From CAYNQK01 sp964470375 (GTDB taxonomy: Bacteria; Spirochaetota; Spirochaetia; Treponematales; JBGSOB01), in assembly GCA_964470375.1 (NCBI GenBank), contig CAYYCP010000001.1, positions 135,769 through 199,768 of the forward strand: a stretch of 64,000 bases of DNA, given 5' to 3'. The position numbers were made by a program, and so were the translations under genes. Shown here one piece after another: positions 40,568-49,731 of this stretch. Each line of letters starts with the position of its first letter. The first letter of the stretch is position 1. The notes under the pieces are model-generated. The model searched no databases. It was given only the letters and a program-made list of their open reading frames with translations, and was not told the DNA's origin.

Positions 40568-41350
40568 TTAACCGAAGAGGGCTCGCGCGTTGGCCTCCAC
40601 GGCCTGGGCCAGGACGGCCGGGTCCTCTTCGCGCAGCTCGGCCAGAAGGCCCAGGGTCAGGTCGGCGTCCAGGGGCGTGGCCGGGCGCTTACCCCTCTCC
40701 GCCCCGGGGGTCATGTAGGGAGCGTCGGTCTCCACGAGGAGGCTTTCCAACGGCACGAGCCGGGCCGCATCCCTCATGCCCTCGGAGCCCTTGTAGCCCA
40801 GGTTCCCGGCGAAGGAAATAGAAGCGCCCATGTCCACATAGGCGGCGGCGCTCGCCGGCCCGTATGAAAAGCAGTGCATGAGGGTCCGAGGGCCTATGCC
40901 CGTCTCACGGATGACCCTGAGGGTATCGTCATCGGCTTCGCGTGAATGGACGATAAGGGGCAAGCCCCTGTCCCGCGCCAAGGCGGCGCAGCGGCGGAAG
41001 AGGGCCAGCTGGGCCTCGGGCGGGGCTTCCATGCGGCGGTAATCCAGGCCGCACTCGCCCAGGGCCGCCGGGCTCCAGGCGCCTATTCCCGCCTCCAGGG
41101 CCGCCGCGGTTGCATCGGGGTCGGCCAGAAGGGCGGCCGAGGGCCAGGCCCCTAGGGAAAGGTACAGGTAGGGGGGTATGCCGCCCCCGGCCGCCGCGGA
41201 CAGTGCCTCGAGGCGCTCACCCATATCGGCCGGGTCTATGCCCACGTCCATGAGGATGCCTGCGCCGGCGGCCTCCCAATCGGTGAAGAAGGATGCAAGA
41301 TCCAGGCCCCGAGCGCGGCAAAGGAGGAGATGGGCGTGGCTGTCCGTCAT
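40568..41350 (-). CDS. tatD: TatD-family metal-dependent hydrolase
   Basis: A 260-residue TIM-barrel nuclease/hydrolase: N-terminal D-S-H-A-H, Glu in A-L-G-E-C-G-L-D-Y, H-S-R-E, M-H-C-F-S-Y, and Asp in V-E-T-D-A-P-Y. These are the expected metal ligands. TatD proteins have 3'-5' exonuclease activity in DNA repair. The ATG overlaps the clpB stop (TGATG), so it is translated from the clpB message. Confidence 0.94.
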   Translation of the reverse strand: MTDSHAHLLLCRARGLDLASFFTDWEAAGAGILMDVGIDPADMGERLEALSAAAGGGIPPYLYLSLGAWPSAALLADPDATAAALEAGIGAWSPAALGECGLDYRRMEAPPEAQLALFRRCAALARDRGLPLIVHSREADDDTLRVIRETGIGPRTLMHCFSYGPASAAAYVDMGASISFAGNLGYKGSEGMRDAARLVPLESLLVETDAPYMTPGAERGKRPATPLDADLTLGLLAELREEDPAVLAQAVEANARALFG

Positions 41351-43938
41351 CAGCCCCGGCCGCCTTCAACACTGAATGCCAGACCGTCCTTATCGGCCCT
41401 GATCCTGACCAAGTCGCCTTCCTTGACCTGGCCCGAGAGCATCAGCTTGGCCAGGGGGTTCTGTACCATGGACTGCACGGCCCGCTTGAGGGGCCGGGCC
41501 CCGAAGGCCGGGTCGAAGCCCGCCTCGGCCAGGCGGGAACGGGCCGAATCATCCAATTCTATGCGCACCTTGCGATCGGCCAGGCGCCTCGACAGGAGGT
41601 CCAGTTGGATGGACACGATGCGCGATATCTCGTCCAGGCCCAGGCGGTTGAAGGTGACGATCTCGTCGATGCGGTTGAGGAACTCTGGCTTGAAGGCGGA
41701 CTTGACCAGGGCGTCCAAGGCCGGCTTGATCTTTTCCATGGAGGCTGCCCCCAGGATGAGATCCGAACCCAGGTTGCTGGTCATGATGACGATGGCGTTC
41801 TTGAAGTCCACCACCCTACCCTGGCCGTCGGTCAGGCGCCCGTCGTCCAGGAGTTGGAGCAGGACGTTGAAAACGTCCGGGTGGGCCTTTTCCACCTCGT
41901 CGAAGAGGATCACCGAGTAGGGCCGTCGCCGCACGGCCTCGGTCAGCTGGCCGCCCTCCTCATAACCCACATAGCCCGGGGGCGCCCCGATCAGGCGCGA
42001 CACGGCATGTTTCTCCATGTACTCGCTCATGTCGATGCGCGTGAGGGCCTTCTCCTCGTTGAAGAGGAATTCAGCCAGGGTTTTAGCCAGCTCGGTCTTG
42101 CCCACGCCGGTGGGTCCGATGAAGAGGAAGGAGCCCAGGGGCCGGTTAGGGTCGGCCAGGCCGGTGCGGTTGCGGCGGATGGCGTCGGACACGGCTGTGA
42201 TAGCCGCCTCCTGGCCCACCACGCGGCGGCCTAGGGTTTTCTCAAGGTCCAGATACTTCTGGATCTCGCTGGATAGCATCTTGGAGACAGGAATGCCGGT
42301 CCAGGCCGAGACCACCCGGGCGATGTCCTCCTCGGAGACCTCTTCGCGCAGGAGGCGGCTTCCGGGCGCGCCCTGGTCCATGCGCGCAGCCAGCTCGTCC
42401 AACTTGCGCTTGGCCTCCGGGATGAGGCCGTGCTTGACCTCGGCGGCCTTGGCCAGATTGCCCTCGCGTTCGTAGCGAGCCTCCTCCATTCTGAGGTCCT
42501 CAAGGCGCTGGGCCAGCTTGCGGATCTCTTCGATGGCCGCTTTCTCCTTCTGCCACTGCAGCTTCATGGCGTCGCGCCGCCCGGTGATCTCGCCCAGCTC
42601 CTTCTTGAGCTTCTCGCGGCGCTCGACCGATCCGGGATCCTCCTCCTTGGAGAGGGCCTGCAGCTCGATAGTCAGCTGAAGGATGCGCCGCTCGGCCTGG
42701 TCCAACTCGGTGGGCTGGCTCTCGATCTCCATCTTGAGGCGGCTGGCCGCCTCGTCCACCAGGTCGATGGCCTTGTCCGGAAGGAAGCGGCTGGTGATGT
42801 AGCGATCGGATAGCATGGCCGCGGCCACAAGGGCCTCGTCTCGGATGCGCACGCCGTGGTGGACCTCATATCGCTCCTTGAGCCCGCGCAGGATGGCGAT
42901 GCTGTCCTCAACGCTGGGCTCCTTGCAGTAGACCTGCTGGAAGCGCCGCTCCAGGGCCGGGTCCTTCTCAATGCGGGTGCGGTACTCGTCCAGGGTGGTG
43001 GCTCCGATGGACCTGAGCTCGCCCCGGGCCAGGGCCGGCTTCAGGAGGTTGGAGGCGTCCATGGCCCCCTCGGCCGCGCCGGCCCCCACCAGGGTATGCA
43101 GCTCGTCAATGAAGAGGATGATCTGTCCGTCGGACTTGATGATCTCGTTGATGACCGCCTTGAGGCGTTCCTCGAACTCGCCGCGGAATTTTGCGCCGGC
43201 CAGGAGGGCGCCCAGGTCCAGGGCCAGGAGCTTCTTGCCCTTGAGGCTGTCGGGCACGTCGCCCGAGACGATACGCCGGGCCAGGCCCTCCACGATGGCG
43301 GTCTTGCCCACGCCCGGTTCGCCTATCAGGACCGGGTTGTTCTTGGTGCGGCGCGAGAGAACTTGCATGACCCGGCGTATCTCCTCGTCCCGGCCGATGA
43401 CCGGATCCAGCTTCTCGCGCCGGGCCAGGGCGGTCAGATCACGGCAGTAGCGCTCAAGGACCTGGTACTTCTCCTCGGGGTTCTGGTCGGTGACGCGCTG
43501 GTTCCCGCGCAGAGCTTTGAGGGCCGCCAAGAGACCGTCCCGCCCCACCCCGAGCTGGGCCAAGACGCGGCCGGCCGGGCCGTCCTCCTTGACCATGGCC
43601 AGGAGGATATGCTCAACGGAGACGTACTCGTCCTTGAGGGCTTGGGCCTCGGACTCGGCCTTGGCTAGGGCCTTGGAAGCCCCGTTGGAGAAATACAACT
43701 GGGCCGCCTCCCCGTAGACCGAGGGCTTTGCCTTGAGAGAAGCCTCCAGGGCCGCCCGCATGGCCCCGGTGTCCGCACCCACGCGCTGGAGGAGGGGCTC
43801 GGCGACCCCACCCTCCTGGTCCAGCATGGCCAGGAGGAGGTGGTCCGTATCGACTTGGGAGTGGTCGCGTTTGCGCGCCAGGGCGCTGGCGGCCTGGACG
43901 CATTCCTGGGCTTTAATAGTGAGGTGATCGTAATCCAT
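41350..43938 (-). CDS. clpB: ClpB, AAA+ disaggregase
   Basis: An 862-residue Hsp100. The N-domain starts M-D-Y-D-H-L-T-I-K-A-Q. NBD1 Walker A is G-E-P-G-V-G-K-T and Walker B I-L-F-I-D-E-L-H. A coiled-coil M-domain spans about 405-525 and NBD2 Walker A is G-P-T-G-V-G-K-T. It rescues aggregated proteins with DnaK. No Shine-Dalgarno precedes the ATG. A predicted -10 ends only six bases upstream, so the message may be leaderless. Confidence 0.97.
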   Translation of the reverse strand: MDYDHLTIKAQECVQAASALARKRDHSQVDTDHLLLAMLDQEGGVAEPLLQRVGADTGAMRAALEASLKAKPSVYGEAAQLYFSNGASKALAKAESEAQALKDEYVSVEHILLAMVKEDGPAGRVLAQLGVGRDGLLAALKALRGNQRVTDQNPEEKYQVLERYCRDLTALARREKLDPVIGRDEEIRRVMQVLSRRTKNNPVLIGEPGVGKTAIVEGLARRIVSGDVPDSLKGKKLLALDLGALLAGAKFRGEFEERLKAVINEIIKSDGQIILFIDELHTLVGAGAAEGAMDASNLLKPALARGELRSIGATTLDEYRTRIEKDPALERRFQQVYCKEPSVEDSIAILRGLKERYEVHHGVRIRDEALVAAAMLSDRYITSRFLPDKAIDLVDEAASRLKMEIESQPTELDQAERRILQLTIELQALSKEEDPGSVERREKLKKELGEITGRRDAMKLQWQKEKAAIEEIRKLAQRLEDLRMEEARYEREGNLAKAAEVKHGLIPEAKRKLDELAARMDQGAPGSRLLREEVSEEDIARVVSAWTGIPVSKMLSSEIQKYLDLEKTLGRRVVGQEAAITAVSDAIRRNRTGLADPNRPLGSFLFIGPTGVGKTELAKTLAEFLFNEEKALTRIDMSEYMEKHAVSRLIGAPPGYVGYEEGGQLTEAVRRRPYSVILFDEVEKAHPDVFNVLLQLLDDGRLTDGQGRVVDFKNAIVIMTSNLGSDLILGAASMEKIKPALDALVKSAFKPEFLNRIDEIVTFNRLGLDEISRIVSIQLDLLSRRLADRKVRIELDDSARSRLAEAGFDPAFGARPLKRAVQSMVQNPLAKLMLSGQVKEGDLVRIRADKDGLAFSVEGGRG

Positions 43939-43944
43939 GGCGAT

Positions 43945-43974
43945 AAGATAGCGCCCGAAGCGCCGGAGGGGCAA
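43945..43974 (-). promoter_or_regulatory. Candidate promoter giving a leaderless clpB mRNA
   Basis: On the minus strand TTGCCC (43969-43974) and TATCTT (43945-43950) are 18 bases apart. With a start about seven bases downstream of the -10, transcription would begin at or next to the A of the clpB ATG. No heat-shock operator such as CIRCE was seen. Confidence 0.4.
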
Positions 43975-43995
43975 TCCGAGCCTCGGCGGCCTCTC

Positions 43996-44244
43996 TCAAG
44001 CCGGCCTACCGCCCGGCTTCCGCCCCGTCATCTGGGCATGTTCCTCTGCCACCTCTCTGACCAGGTCGGCTACCTTCCACTCCAGGTTGGAGGGCGTGCT
44101 GACCGAGAAGGCGACAGCACCGGGATCAGCCAGGGCGGCCTTGACAGCACGCATGATGGCCACCGCCTCCTCGTTCGTGAACCCGTGCATGAAGACTACC
44201 TTAGCCGCGGCCATGTCCTGGTTCATGCTTTGTTCCATCTTCAT
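43996..44244 (-). CDS. DUF3783-like small protein
   Basis: An 82-residue protein with F-M-H-G-F-T-N-E-E-A-V-A-I-M-R-A-V-K, F-S-V-S-T-P-S-N-L-E-W-K-V and a helical C-terminus E-V-A-E-E-H-A-Q-M. I associate the G-F-T-N-E-E and T-P-x-N-x-E-W blocks with DUF3783, common in spirochaetes and clostridia; function unknown. Good RBS (GAGGGAG). It lies 57 bases upstream of clpB in the same direction, so it may be in its stress operon. Confidence 0.75.
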   Translation of the reverse strand: MKMEQSMNQDMAAAKVVFMHGFTNEEAVAIMRAVKAALADPGAVAFSVSTPSNLEWKVADLVREVAEEHAQMTGRKPGGRPA

Positions 44245-44301
44245 ACTCCCTCTATCTAGATCGCACGCCGCCCCTGCGCCGCCATCAATCGAGGGATTCC
44301 C

Positions 44302-47300
44302 TCAATCGAGGGGTTCGGAGAAGAGGGGCAGCGCAGGCCCTCCCCCCTCGGAGGCGCGCTGGGTTTGGGTCTGCCCGGGAGAGGCGGGCGCCGCACCCCC
44401 CTTCGTCAGGTAGGGACCGGCCTCCTTGGAGCGGCCCGTACGCTCCAGGTATTCGCCATAGAGGCGGTTGAGGACGGTCGACTCGGGCTTGAGCCTGAGG
44501 GCATCGCGCAGAATGGACCCGGCCTCCTCCTCCTTCCCGGCGTTCATCTTGAGGGCCGCTAGATTGGCTACTGACTGCACGGAGGCCGGGTCCCGGTCTA
44601 GGGCCTGGCGCAGGGAGGCCTCGGCCTCGGCCCAGCGCTCGGCCTTGATGCCCAGGATGGCCAGGCGGTTGAGGGCCTTGACGGCCTGGGCCTTGTCCTT
44701 GCCGGAGGCGGCCTCCTGGAGGGCTGCGCGCACAACGGCAAGCACGGCCTTGTCCACGCCCTGGGCCGCCGCCGCGGCGCGTCTGTCCACCTCGGAGCGA
44801 AGGGGGCGTTCCAGGACCAGTGAGCTCATCGGCAGGGGCACAGCCGGATACTCGGCGCGGCTGGAAGCCAGGGATACGATCTCGCGCTGTCCCTCGGTCC
44901 TGGACCAGAGCTCCCAGGCCTTCTGCCAGGCGGCCATGAAGCCATCCTTGAGGACAGTCGTCTCCACGGGAATCCAGAGCCTGCCCTCGTGGATGATGGT
45001 CCCCATGCCGCGGCCCGCGAACATCCAGGCCTGGGAGGAGTCGGGCTCGGGGCTGAAGGCCATGTAGACATGGCCCGGGCCTGTCAGGATGGCCGTGGGC
45101 AGGCCGGCGCTCTCGAGGAGACTGGCGGCCAGGGCGGTCATATCGTCGCAATCGCCGATGCGGTAGTCCAGGGTCGTGCGCGGGAAGCGCACCGTGTCCA
45201 TGAGCTCGGCTTTGCCCAGGGCCGCCTGGACCCCCGCGCCGGGGTCGGGCACGTAGGCTATGCCTGCGGCCCCCATGGCCTCCAGGACGCGGCAGGCCCG
45301 GGCGAAGGGCTTGCCCAGGGGGCTGGCGGCCTCGGCCCCCGCCAGGGCGGCCGCGGCGAAGCCGCCCACCAGGGAATCGTTGGGGGTGATGAAGGCCGCC
45401 AGGGAACGAGTGTCCTTCCAGGACAGAGCGGTCCTGCGGTAGATGGTGAGAGGGGCGGTCGAGATCGCGGAGCCGCGTTGACCTTCGAAATCGTAGGAAA
45501 CGGTTATTTCGGCTTGGACGGGGATATCCTCCTCAAGGGCGAGGGCCGCTTGGGAAAGGCGCAGGGGTAAGCCGATTTCCATGGATCCGCCCGCAGGGAA
45601 ATCCTTGTTGATGTCCAGGCCCGAGGCCGTGTCCATGAAACCGCGGATGAAAACCTCCGCCCGCATGCCCTTCAAGGTCTTTCCGGTCGTGTTTTGGAGG
45701 CTGAATGTCACGGGCGGCAGGCTCAGGTAGCGTGCCCCGTAGGCCGGTACGAGGTTCTCCGCCTTAACGTTCAGGATCTTGGGGGCGGGGATGAGCTGCC
45801 GGGAGGGATCGGTGAGCTTGCGGTAGGCGTCCTCGAAATTCTTCTTGGCTTGCTTGGCGGATGAGTCGTCGGGGTAGGAAAAAATGAAGGAGTCATGGGC
45901 CAGAAGAGTACCGAGATACTTCTGCTGGGCAGCGTCCGCGCCCGAACGTTGGGCGATGGACAAGGTCTCCTTCTCCATTTTCGCGATCGCGGACAGGAGG
46001 AAAACGCGCTTCACACGCGTGTATTCCGCCTTGGCATCGGCTGAAGAAGGGAAGAGCCTGCTAGCACGATACAGAAGAGAAAGCCCCGCTTCCGGCGAAT
46101 CCGCATCAGCGACCATCTTAGCGTAGGCTATGGCTTCGCTCGGCCCAGGGGATTTGGCCATGAGGGACTTGGCCGCTTTGAGCACAGGGGTATCAAGGGT
46201 CGCGCTGCCTGAGTTTTGCATCAAGATATCCGTATCGACCAGCTTAAGGAGCCTGCGCTGCTTTCCGTCCACAATGGAGATGTCGCCGGTCCCGGGATCG
46301 GCGTAGAGGTAGTTCACCATGTAAGGCGTCTCGCTTCCAAGGGGGCCGCGAACGTCCTTCAGGTACCAACGCAGGAGGCCATATCGATTGAATGACGCGA
46401 GCTGGTACAGATCGGAGACCACGATGCTGCCTCCCCCGAGGCAGGTGATGGAGTTAGGGGAGATGGTCGTGCCCGCAGGCATGATGAGCTTGAAGGATGC
46501 GATGGTGCGGCCGTCCTGCGTATAGGCCTGGATGCACTGCCCTATGAGATCGTATGTCCAGAGTATCCCCTCATGGTCGACCGTGAAAGCCGATCCTCCG
46601 GGAAGGGTCGGGCTATTACCGAAAAGGGCGGGGAGGCCATCTTTAAATTTCTTGACCTGGATCGACTGGTCATCGATCGCCAACGCGCCGTCGGGGAAGG
46701 CTTGGAGCTTGTAGAAGTAGCTCGCACGGGGGCTGAAGACGAAGGGCTCCCGGGCGTCCGGGGTATAGCGGAAGATGCTCCGGAACGATACCGTGCCCAC
46801 GTACATTATGCCCGAGGAGGTGATCGCCATCCTATTGATCGTCTCATCGGGCGGGAATCTCGGCGGCGTCACGACGTCCAGCACTCTCAAGGACGCGTCC
46901 AGCACAAGGTATTCCTTTTGGAAGGGAACGAAGATACGGCCGTCCGCCGTCCTGCCGACATCGTTCGGCACGGATGCCGAGGAAAGCCCGTAGCCTGGCA
47001 GCAGCTCGGCGAATTCCAATTCGGCCACGGGAACGGGCGGATCGACGAGGGCCGTCTTTCCGAGGCATTTTGCGGCCAAGCCTACGAGAACCGTCGGCAG
47101 CTTTTTGAGTAAAGCCGCCTCATCGGCTCCCGTGACAGCCTCGGAAAAATGGCCCCGCTTGGGATCCTCTATGCTGAGGGAGGCTGAGCAATAGGCGCCG
47201 CTGATCGAAATAATGACATTGACGGGAATCTCGAACGTATCCCGACTCGCGGAGAAGCGCAGGCCTATGGGATCCCCGGCCTCGGCAGCGGCCGCGAAGG

Positions 47301-47442
47301 CTGCATCGACCGCTTTCCTGGCCTTCTCATCGGAGAGGATGGACGATTCCCTGGTGTATAACACCTTTCCCGGCCCGAAGCGATCCTGAGCCGCTAGGAT
47401 CGCGGCGGCCAATCCGGCGAACAGAAGCCATGCCTTGCGCAT
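44302..47442 (-). CDS. Very large exported protein: beta-propeller-like, transglutaminase-like and TPR regions
   Basis: A 1046-residue protein with a signal peptide (M-R-K-A-W-L-L-F-A-G-L-A-A-A-I-L-A-A-Q). Residues ~150-420 have repeated strand blocks with V-N-D-V-G-R-T-A-D-G-R-I-F, like an NHL/SMP-30-type propeller. A beta-sandwich-like part follows at ~560-680. A papain/transglutaminase-like domain has Cys765 in D-Y-R-I-G-D-C-D-D-M, His791 in G-P-G-H-V-Y-M-A and a possible third residue near E827. TPR-like repeats finish at ~910-1010. The ATG at 47442 fits the promoter; a GTG at 47451 would be almost leaderless. Possibly a spirochaete envelope protein; role unknown. Confidence 0.8.
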   Translation of the reverse strand: MRKAWLLFAGLAAAILAAQDRFGPGKVLYTRESSILSDEKARKAVDAAFAAAAEAGDPIGLRFSASRDTFEIPVNVIISISGAYCSASLSIEDPKRGHFSEAVTGADEAALLKKLPTVLVGLAAKCLGKTALVDPPVPVAELEFAELLPGYGLSSASVPNDVGRTADGRIFVPFQKEYLVLDASLRVLDVVTPPRFPPDETINRMAITSSGIMYVGTVSFRSIFRYTPDAREPFVFSPRASYFYKLQAFPDGALAIDDQSIQVKKFKDGLPALFGNSPTLPGGSAFTVDHEGILWTYDLIGQCIQAYTQDGRTIASFKLIMPAGTTISPNSITCLGGGSIVVSDLYQLASFNRYGLLRWYLKDVRGPLGSETPYMVNYLYADPGTGDISIVDGKQRRLLKLVDTDILMQNSGSATLDTPVLKAAKSLMAKSPGPSEAIAYAKMVADADSPEAGLSLLYRASRLFPSSADAKAEYTRVKRVFLLSAIAKMEKETLSIAQRSGADAAQQKYLGTLLAHDSFIFSYPDDSSAKQAKKNFEDAYRKLTDPSRQLIPAPKILNVKAENLVPAYGARYLSLPPVTFSLQNTTGKTLKGMRAEVFIRGFMDTASGLDINKDFPAGGSMEIGLPLRLSQAALALEEDIPVQAEITVSYDFEGQRGSAISTAPLTIYRRTALSWKDTRSLAAFITPNDSLVGGFAAAALAGAEAASPLGKPFARACRVLEAMGAAGIAYVPDPGAGVQAALGKAELMDTVRFPRTTLDYRIGDCDDMTALAASLLESAGLPTAILTGPGHVYMAFSPEPDSSQAWMFAGRGMGTIIHEGRLWIPVETTVLKDGFMAAWQKAWELWSRTEGQREIVSLASSRAEYPAVPLPMSSLVLERPLRSEVDRRAAAAAQGVDKAVLAVVRAALQEAASGKDKAQAVKALNRLAILGIKAERWAEAEASLRQALDRDPASVQSVANLAALKMNAGKEEEAGSILRDALRLKPESTVLNRLYGEYLERTGRSKEAGPYLTKGGAAPASPGQTQTQRASEGGGPALPLFSEPLD

Positions 47443-47463
47443 ACATTCCACCTCGTCTCCCCC

Positions 47464-47492
47464 ACTCTATGATCAGCCCAGCCCCATGTCAA
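47464..47492 (-). promoter_or_regulatory. Promoter of the large exported protein
   Basis: On the minus strand a perfect TTGACA (47487-47492) is followed after 17 bases by TAGAGT (47464-47469). The transcript would start near 47457, giving a 15-base leader with GAGGTGG before the ATG at 47442. Confidence 0.65.
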
Positions 47493-47589
47493 ATATGGCC
47501 CCCGTCAAGGTGTGTAAGGTCTATGAGGACGGCCAAGCCCGTGCGCGCCGGGCGCCTGTGTGATACAGGCTATTACGTTCGGAATGATG

Positions 47590-47595
47590 TATAAT
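47590..47595 (+). promoter_or_regulatory. -10 element of the FecR-like gene
   Basis: A perfect TATAAT lies 22 bases before the ATG, with AGGAG in between. No good -35 is visible at 16-18 bases, so an activator or an extended element may be used. Confidence 0.5.
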
Positions 47596-47617
47596 CTACA
47601 TCCATAGGAGCCAAGAG

Positions 47618-48412
47618 ATGAGGAAAAACCGCGCTGTTTTCGTCGCCCTGGCCGGCATCCTGGCACTTTCCCTGGGCGCCCAGGCCGTCTACACAGCGGA
47701 ATTCGTGAGCGGGACCGTGGAGCGAAGGGTCGGCTCGGCATGGAAGGCTATAGAGCCGGGCGACCAGCTCAAGGAGGCCGAGGCCAAGTCCGTGCGCCTG
47801 GGCAAGCGCTCCTTGGCTGAGTTCTCGAGTAAGGGCCGCAAGATCAGCCTCTCGGCCGAAGGCAGCTACGACCTTCAGGAGCTCTTCAGCAAACCCGCCC
47901 CCAAGGTGGCCTCGGCCCTGGGCGGCCGGGTGCAGAAGCTCCTCACCGACGTCAAGCCGCGCGTCGAGACGGTGGCCGGGGTGCGGGCCGAGGAGCAGGG
48001 CGATGACCTGGGAGCCCTCTTCCAGGACGAGTATTCCCTCTTCGTCTCGGGGCGTGATGCCATCATGGCCGGGGACATGGCTGGGGGCGAGTCGATCCTG
48101 GAGGAAGCCTGGGAATACGCCGAGGGCAGCGACGATGAGGCCCTCCTGGCTCGCATCTCCTACTATCTGGGATTGAGCCGGGTATCTCAGGGTATGCTGG
48201 CCAAGTCACTTATGGCCCTGCGTCAGGCCGACTGGCGGGATTCCGGCGATCTTGCCGCCGACTACCTGACCCTCAGGCTGGATTTAGAGCTGCAGACCAA
48301 TTCGCCGGCCGAGGCAAAAGCCCTCATCAAGGAAGCTCTGGAGGCGGGCCCGGCGAAGGGCTTGCAGCAGTCCTTCCTGGACGAGCTCAAGGCCCTCTCC
48401 AAGGAGCTCTAG
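47618..48412 (+). CDS. Exported FecR-like/TPR protein
   Basis: A 264-residue protein with a signal peptide ending A-L-S-L-G-A-Q-A. Residues ~28-90 resemble the FecR beta domain (V-S-G-T-V-E-R-R-V-G-S-A-W-K-A-I-E-P-G-D-Q-L-style, then V-R-L-G-K-R-S-L-A-E-F). Residues ~130-260 are helical with TPR-like units. Such periplasmic proteins often organise envelope complexes. AGGAG precedes the ATG. It is divergent from the large exported protein, which also has TPRs, so the two may work together. It ends 20 bases before hisD, convergent. Confidence 0.75.
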   Translation: MRKNRAVFVALAGILALSLGAQAVYTAEFVSGTVERRVGSAWKAIEPGDQLKEAEAKSVRLGKRSLAEFSSKGRKISLSAEGSYDLQELFSKPAPKVASALGGRVQKLLTDVKPRVETVAGVRAEEQGDDLGALFQDEYSLFVSGRDAIMAGDMAGGESILEEAWEYAEGSDDEALLARISYYLGLSRVSQGMLAKSLMALRQADWRDSGDLAADYLTLRLDLELQTNSPAEAKALIKEALEAGPAKGLQQSFLDELKALSKEL

Positions 48413-48432
48413 GGGGCCTGGACCAAGGCTGC

Positions 48433-49731
48433 CTACTCCCTCATCCTCAGCTTGGCCGCGCGCTCGTGGGCGGACAGGCCTTCGGCGGCCGCGAGGGTCG
48501 CGGCGTCCTGGGCTACCAGGCGTTTGCCCCTGCCCGGCTTGGTCTCCAGGCTGGTGCGCAGGCAGATGAAATCCTTCACCGACAGGCCGGAGGCGTAGCG
48601 TGCGGCCCCGCAGGTGGGCAGGGTGTGGTTGAGGCCGGCCGAGTAGTCGCCCAGGGCCTCGGCCGCCCCCTGGCCGATGAAGAGGGAGCCGTAGCGGCTG
48701 AAGCGCGGGGCGGCCCATCGGGCGTCCTGGACATGGAGCTCCAGGTGCTCGGGAGCCCGCAGGGCGACCAGGCGGGCGGCCTCATCCAAGCTGGCCACGA
48801 TGACGGCTGCCCCGTTGCGGAATATGGACTCACGGATGACCGGCCCGCTGGGCAATTCGCGTGCAAGGATCTCCAGTTGGGCCTCCGTCTCCGCGACCAA
48901 GCGCTCCGAGAGGGATATGAGGACGGCCTGGGCCTCCGGGTCGTGCTCGGCCTGGGCGGCCAGGTCGGCCGCCACCAGGGCCGGGTTGGCACCCTCGTCA
49001 GCCACCACGAAGACCTCGCTGGGACCGGCGTAGAAATCGATGCCGACATCCCCAGCCACGAGGCCCTTGGCGGCCCCCACGTAGGCGTTGCCCGGGCCGA
49101 CGATCTTGTCCACCGGCCGCACGCTCTGAGTGCCGTAGGCCAGGGCGGCGATGGCCTGGGCCCCGCCCGAGACGTAGAATTCGTCGGCCCCGGCGATCTG
49201 GGCGGCCAGGACCACCATGGGATCGGGCGAGCCGTCCTGTCGCGGCGGGCTCATCACCGCGATGCGCTTTACGCCGGCCACCTTGGCCGGAATCACGCAC
49301 ATGAGGGCCGAGGATATCAGGGGATAGCGCCCCCCGGGCACGTAGGCCCCCACCGAGGCGATGGCCTCCACGCGCTGCCCAAGGATCACGCCGTCTTCGA
49401 TCTCGACGTCCAGGTCGCGGAACTGCTTGAGCTGAGCCTCGGCGAAGCGCTTTATCCTGAGAGCCGACGACTCAAGGGCGGTCAGGAGTTCCTTGGAGGC
49501 CCTGCCGCGCTCAGCCCCGCCAGGAAAGCCCTCCAGACGGATAGAGCCCAGCTCGCAGCGGTCAAAGCGGCGGGCGCAGTCGCGCAGGGCCTCGTCGCCG
49601 CGGTGGCGCACATCGGCGATGATGGCGGTGGCGGTTTCCTCGGCCCGGGGCGAGACGCGCCTGGTCGGGCGCGCTCCGAATTCCTCCGCGGACAGCCGCG
49701 CCAGGACGAGATTCCCTTCCGGCGCGCTCAT
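48433..49731 (-). CDS. hisD: HisD, histidinol dehydrogenase
   Basis: A 432-residue zinc enzyme performing the last two steps of histidine synthesis. Typical blocks: A-Y-V-P-G-G-R-Y-P-L, K-I-V-G-P-G-N-A-Y-V, I-D-F-Y-A-G-P-S-E-V, A-Q-A-E-H-D-P-E-A, A-P-E-H-L-E-L-H and N-H-T-L-P-T-C-G-A-A-R-Y. The expected Gln/His/Asp zinc ligands fall in these. Last gene of the his operon, overlapping the hisA/I/E stop (ATGA). Confidence 0.97.
   Translation of the reverse strand: MSAPEGNLVLARLSAEEFGARPTRRVSPRAEETATAIIADVRHRGDEALRDCARRFDRCELGSIRLEGFPGGAERGRASKELLTALESSALRIKRFAEAQLKQFRDLDVEIEDGVILGQRVEAIASVGAYVPGGRYPLISSALMCVIPAKVAGVKRIAVMSPPRQDGSPDPMVVLAAQIAGADEFYVSGGAQAIAALAYGTQSVRPVDKIVGPGNAYVGAAKGLVAGDVGIDFYAGPSEVFVVADEGANPALVAADLAAQAEHDPEAQAVLISLSERLVAETEAQLEILARELPSGPVIRESIFRNGAAVIVASLDEAARLVALRAPEHLELHVQDARWAAPRFSRYGSLFIGQGAAEALGDYSAGLNHTLPTCGAARYASGLSVKDFICLRTSLETKPGRGKRLVAQDAATLAAAEGLSAHERAAKLRMRE

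Noticed and set aside
46104..47451. Possible CRISPR, tRNA or rRNA genes anywhere in the window
   Set aside because: No direct-repeat/spacer array, no cloverleaf with matching T-loop and anticodon arm, and no rRNA signatures were found on reading either strand; a tRNAscan/CRISPR search would be the proper confirmation.
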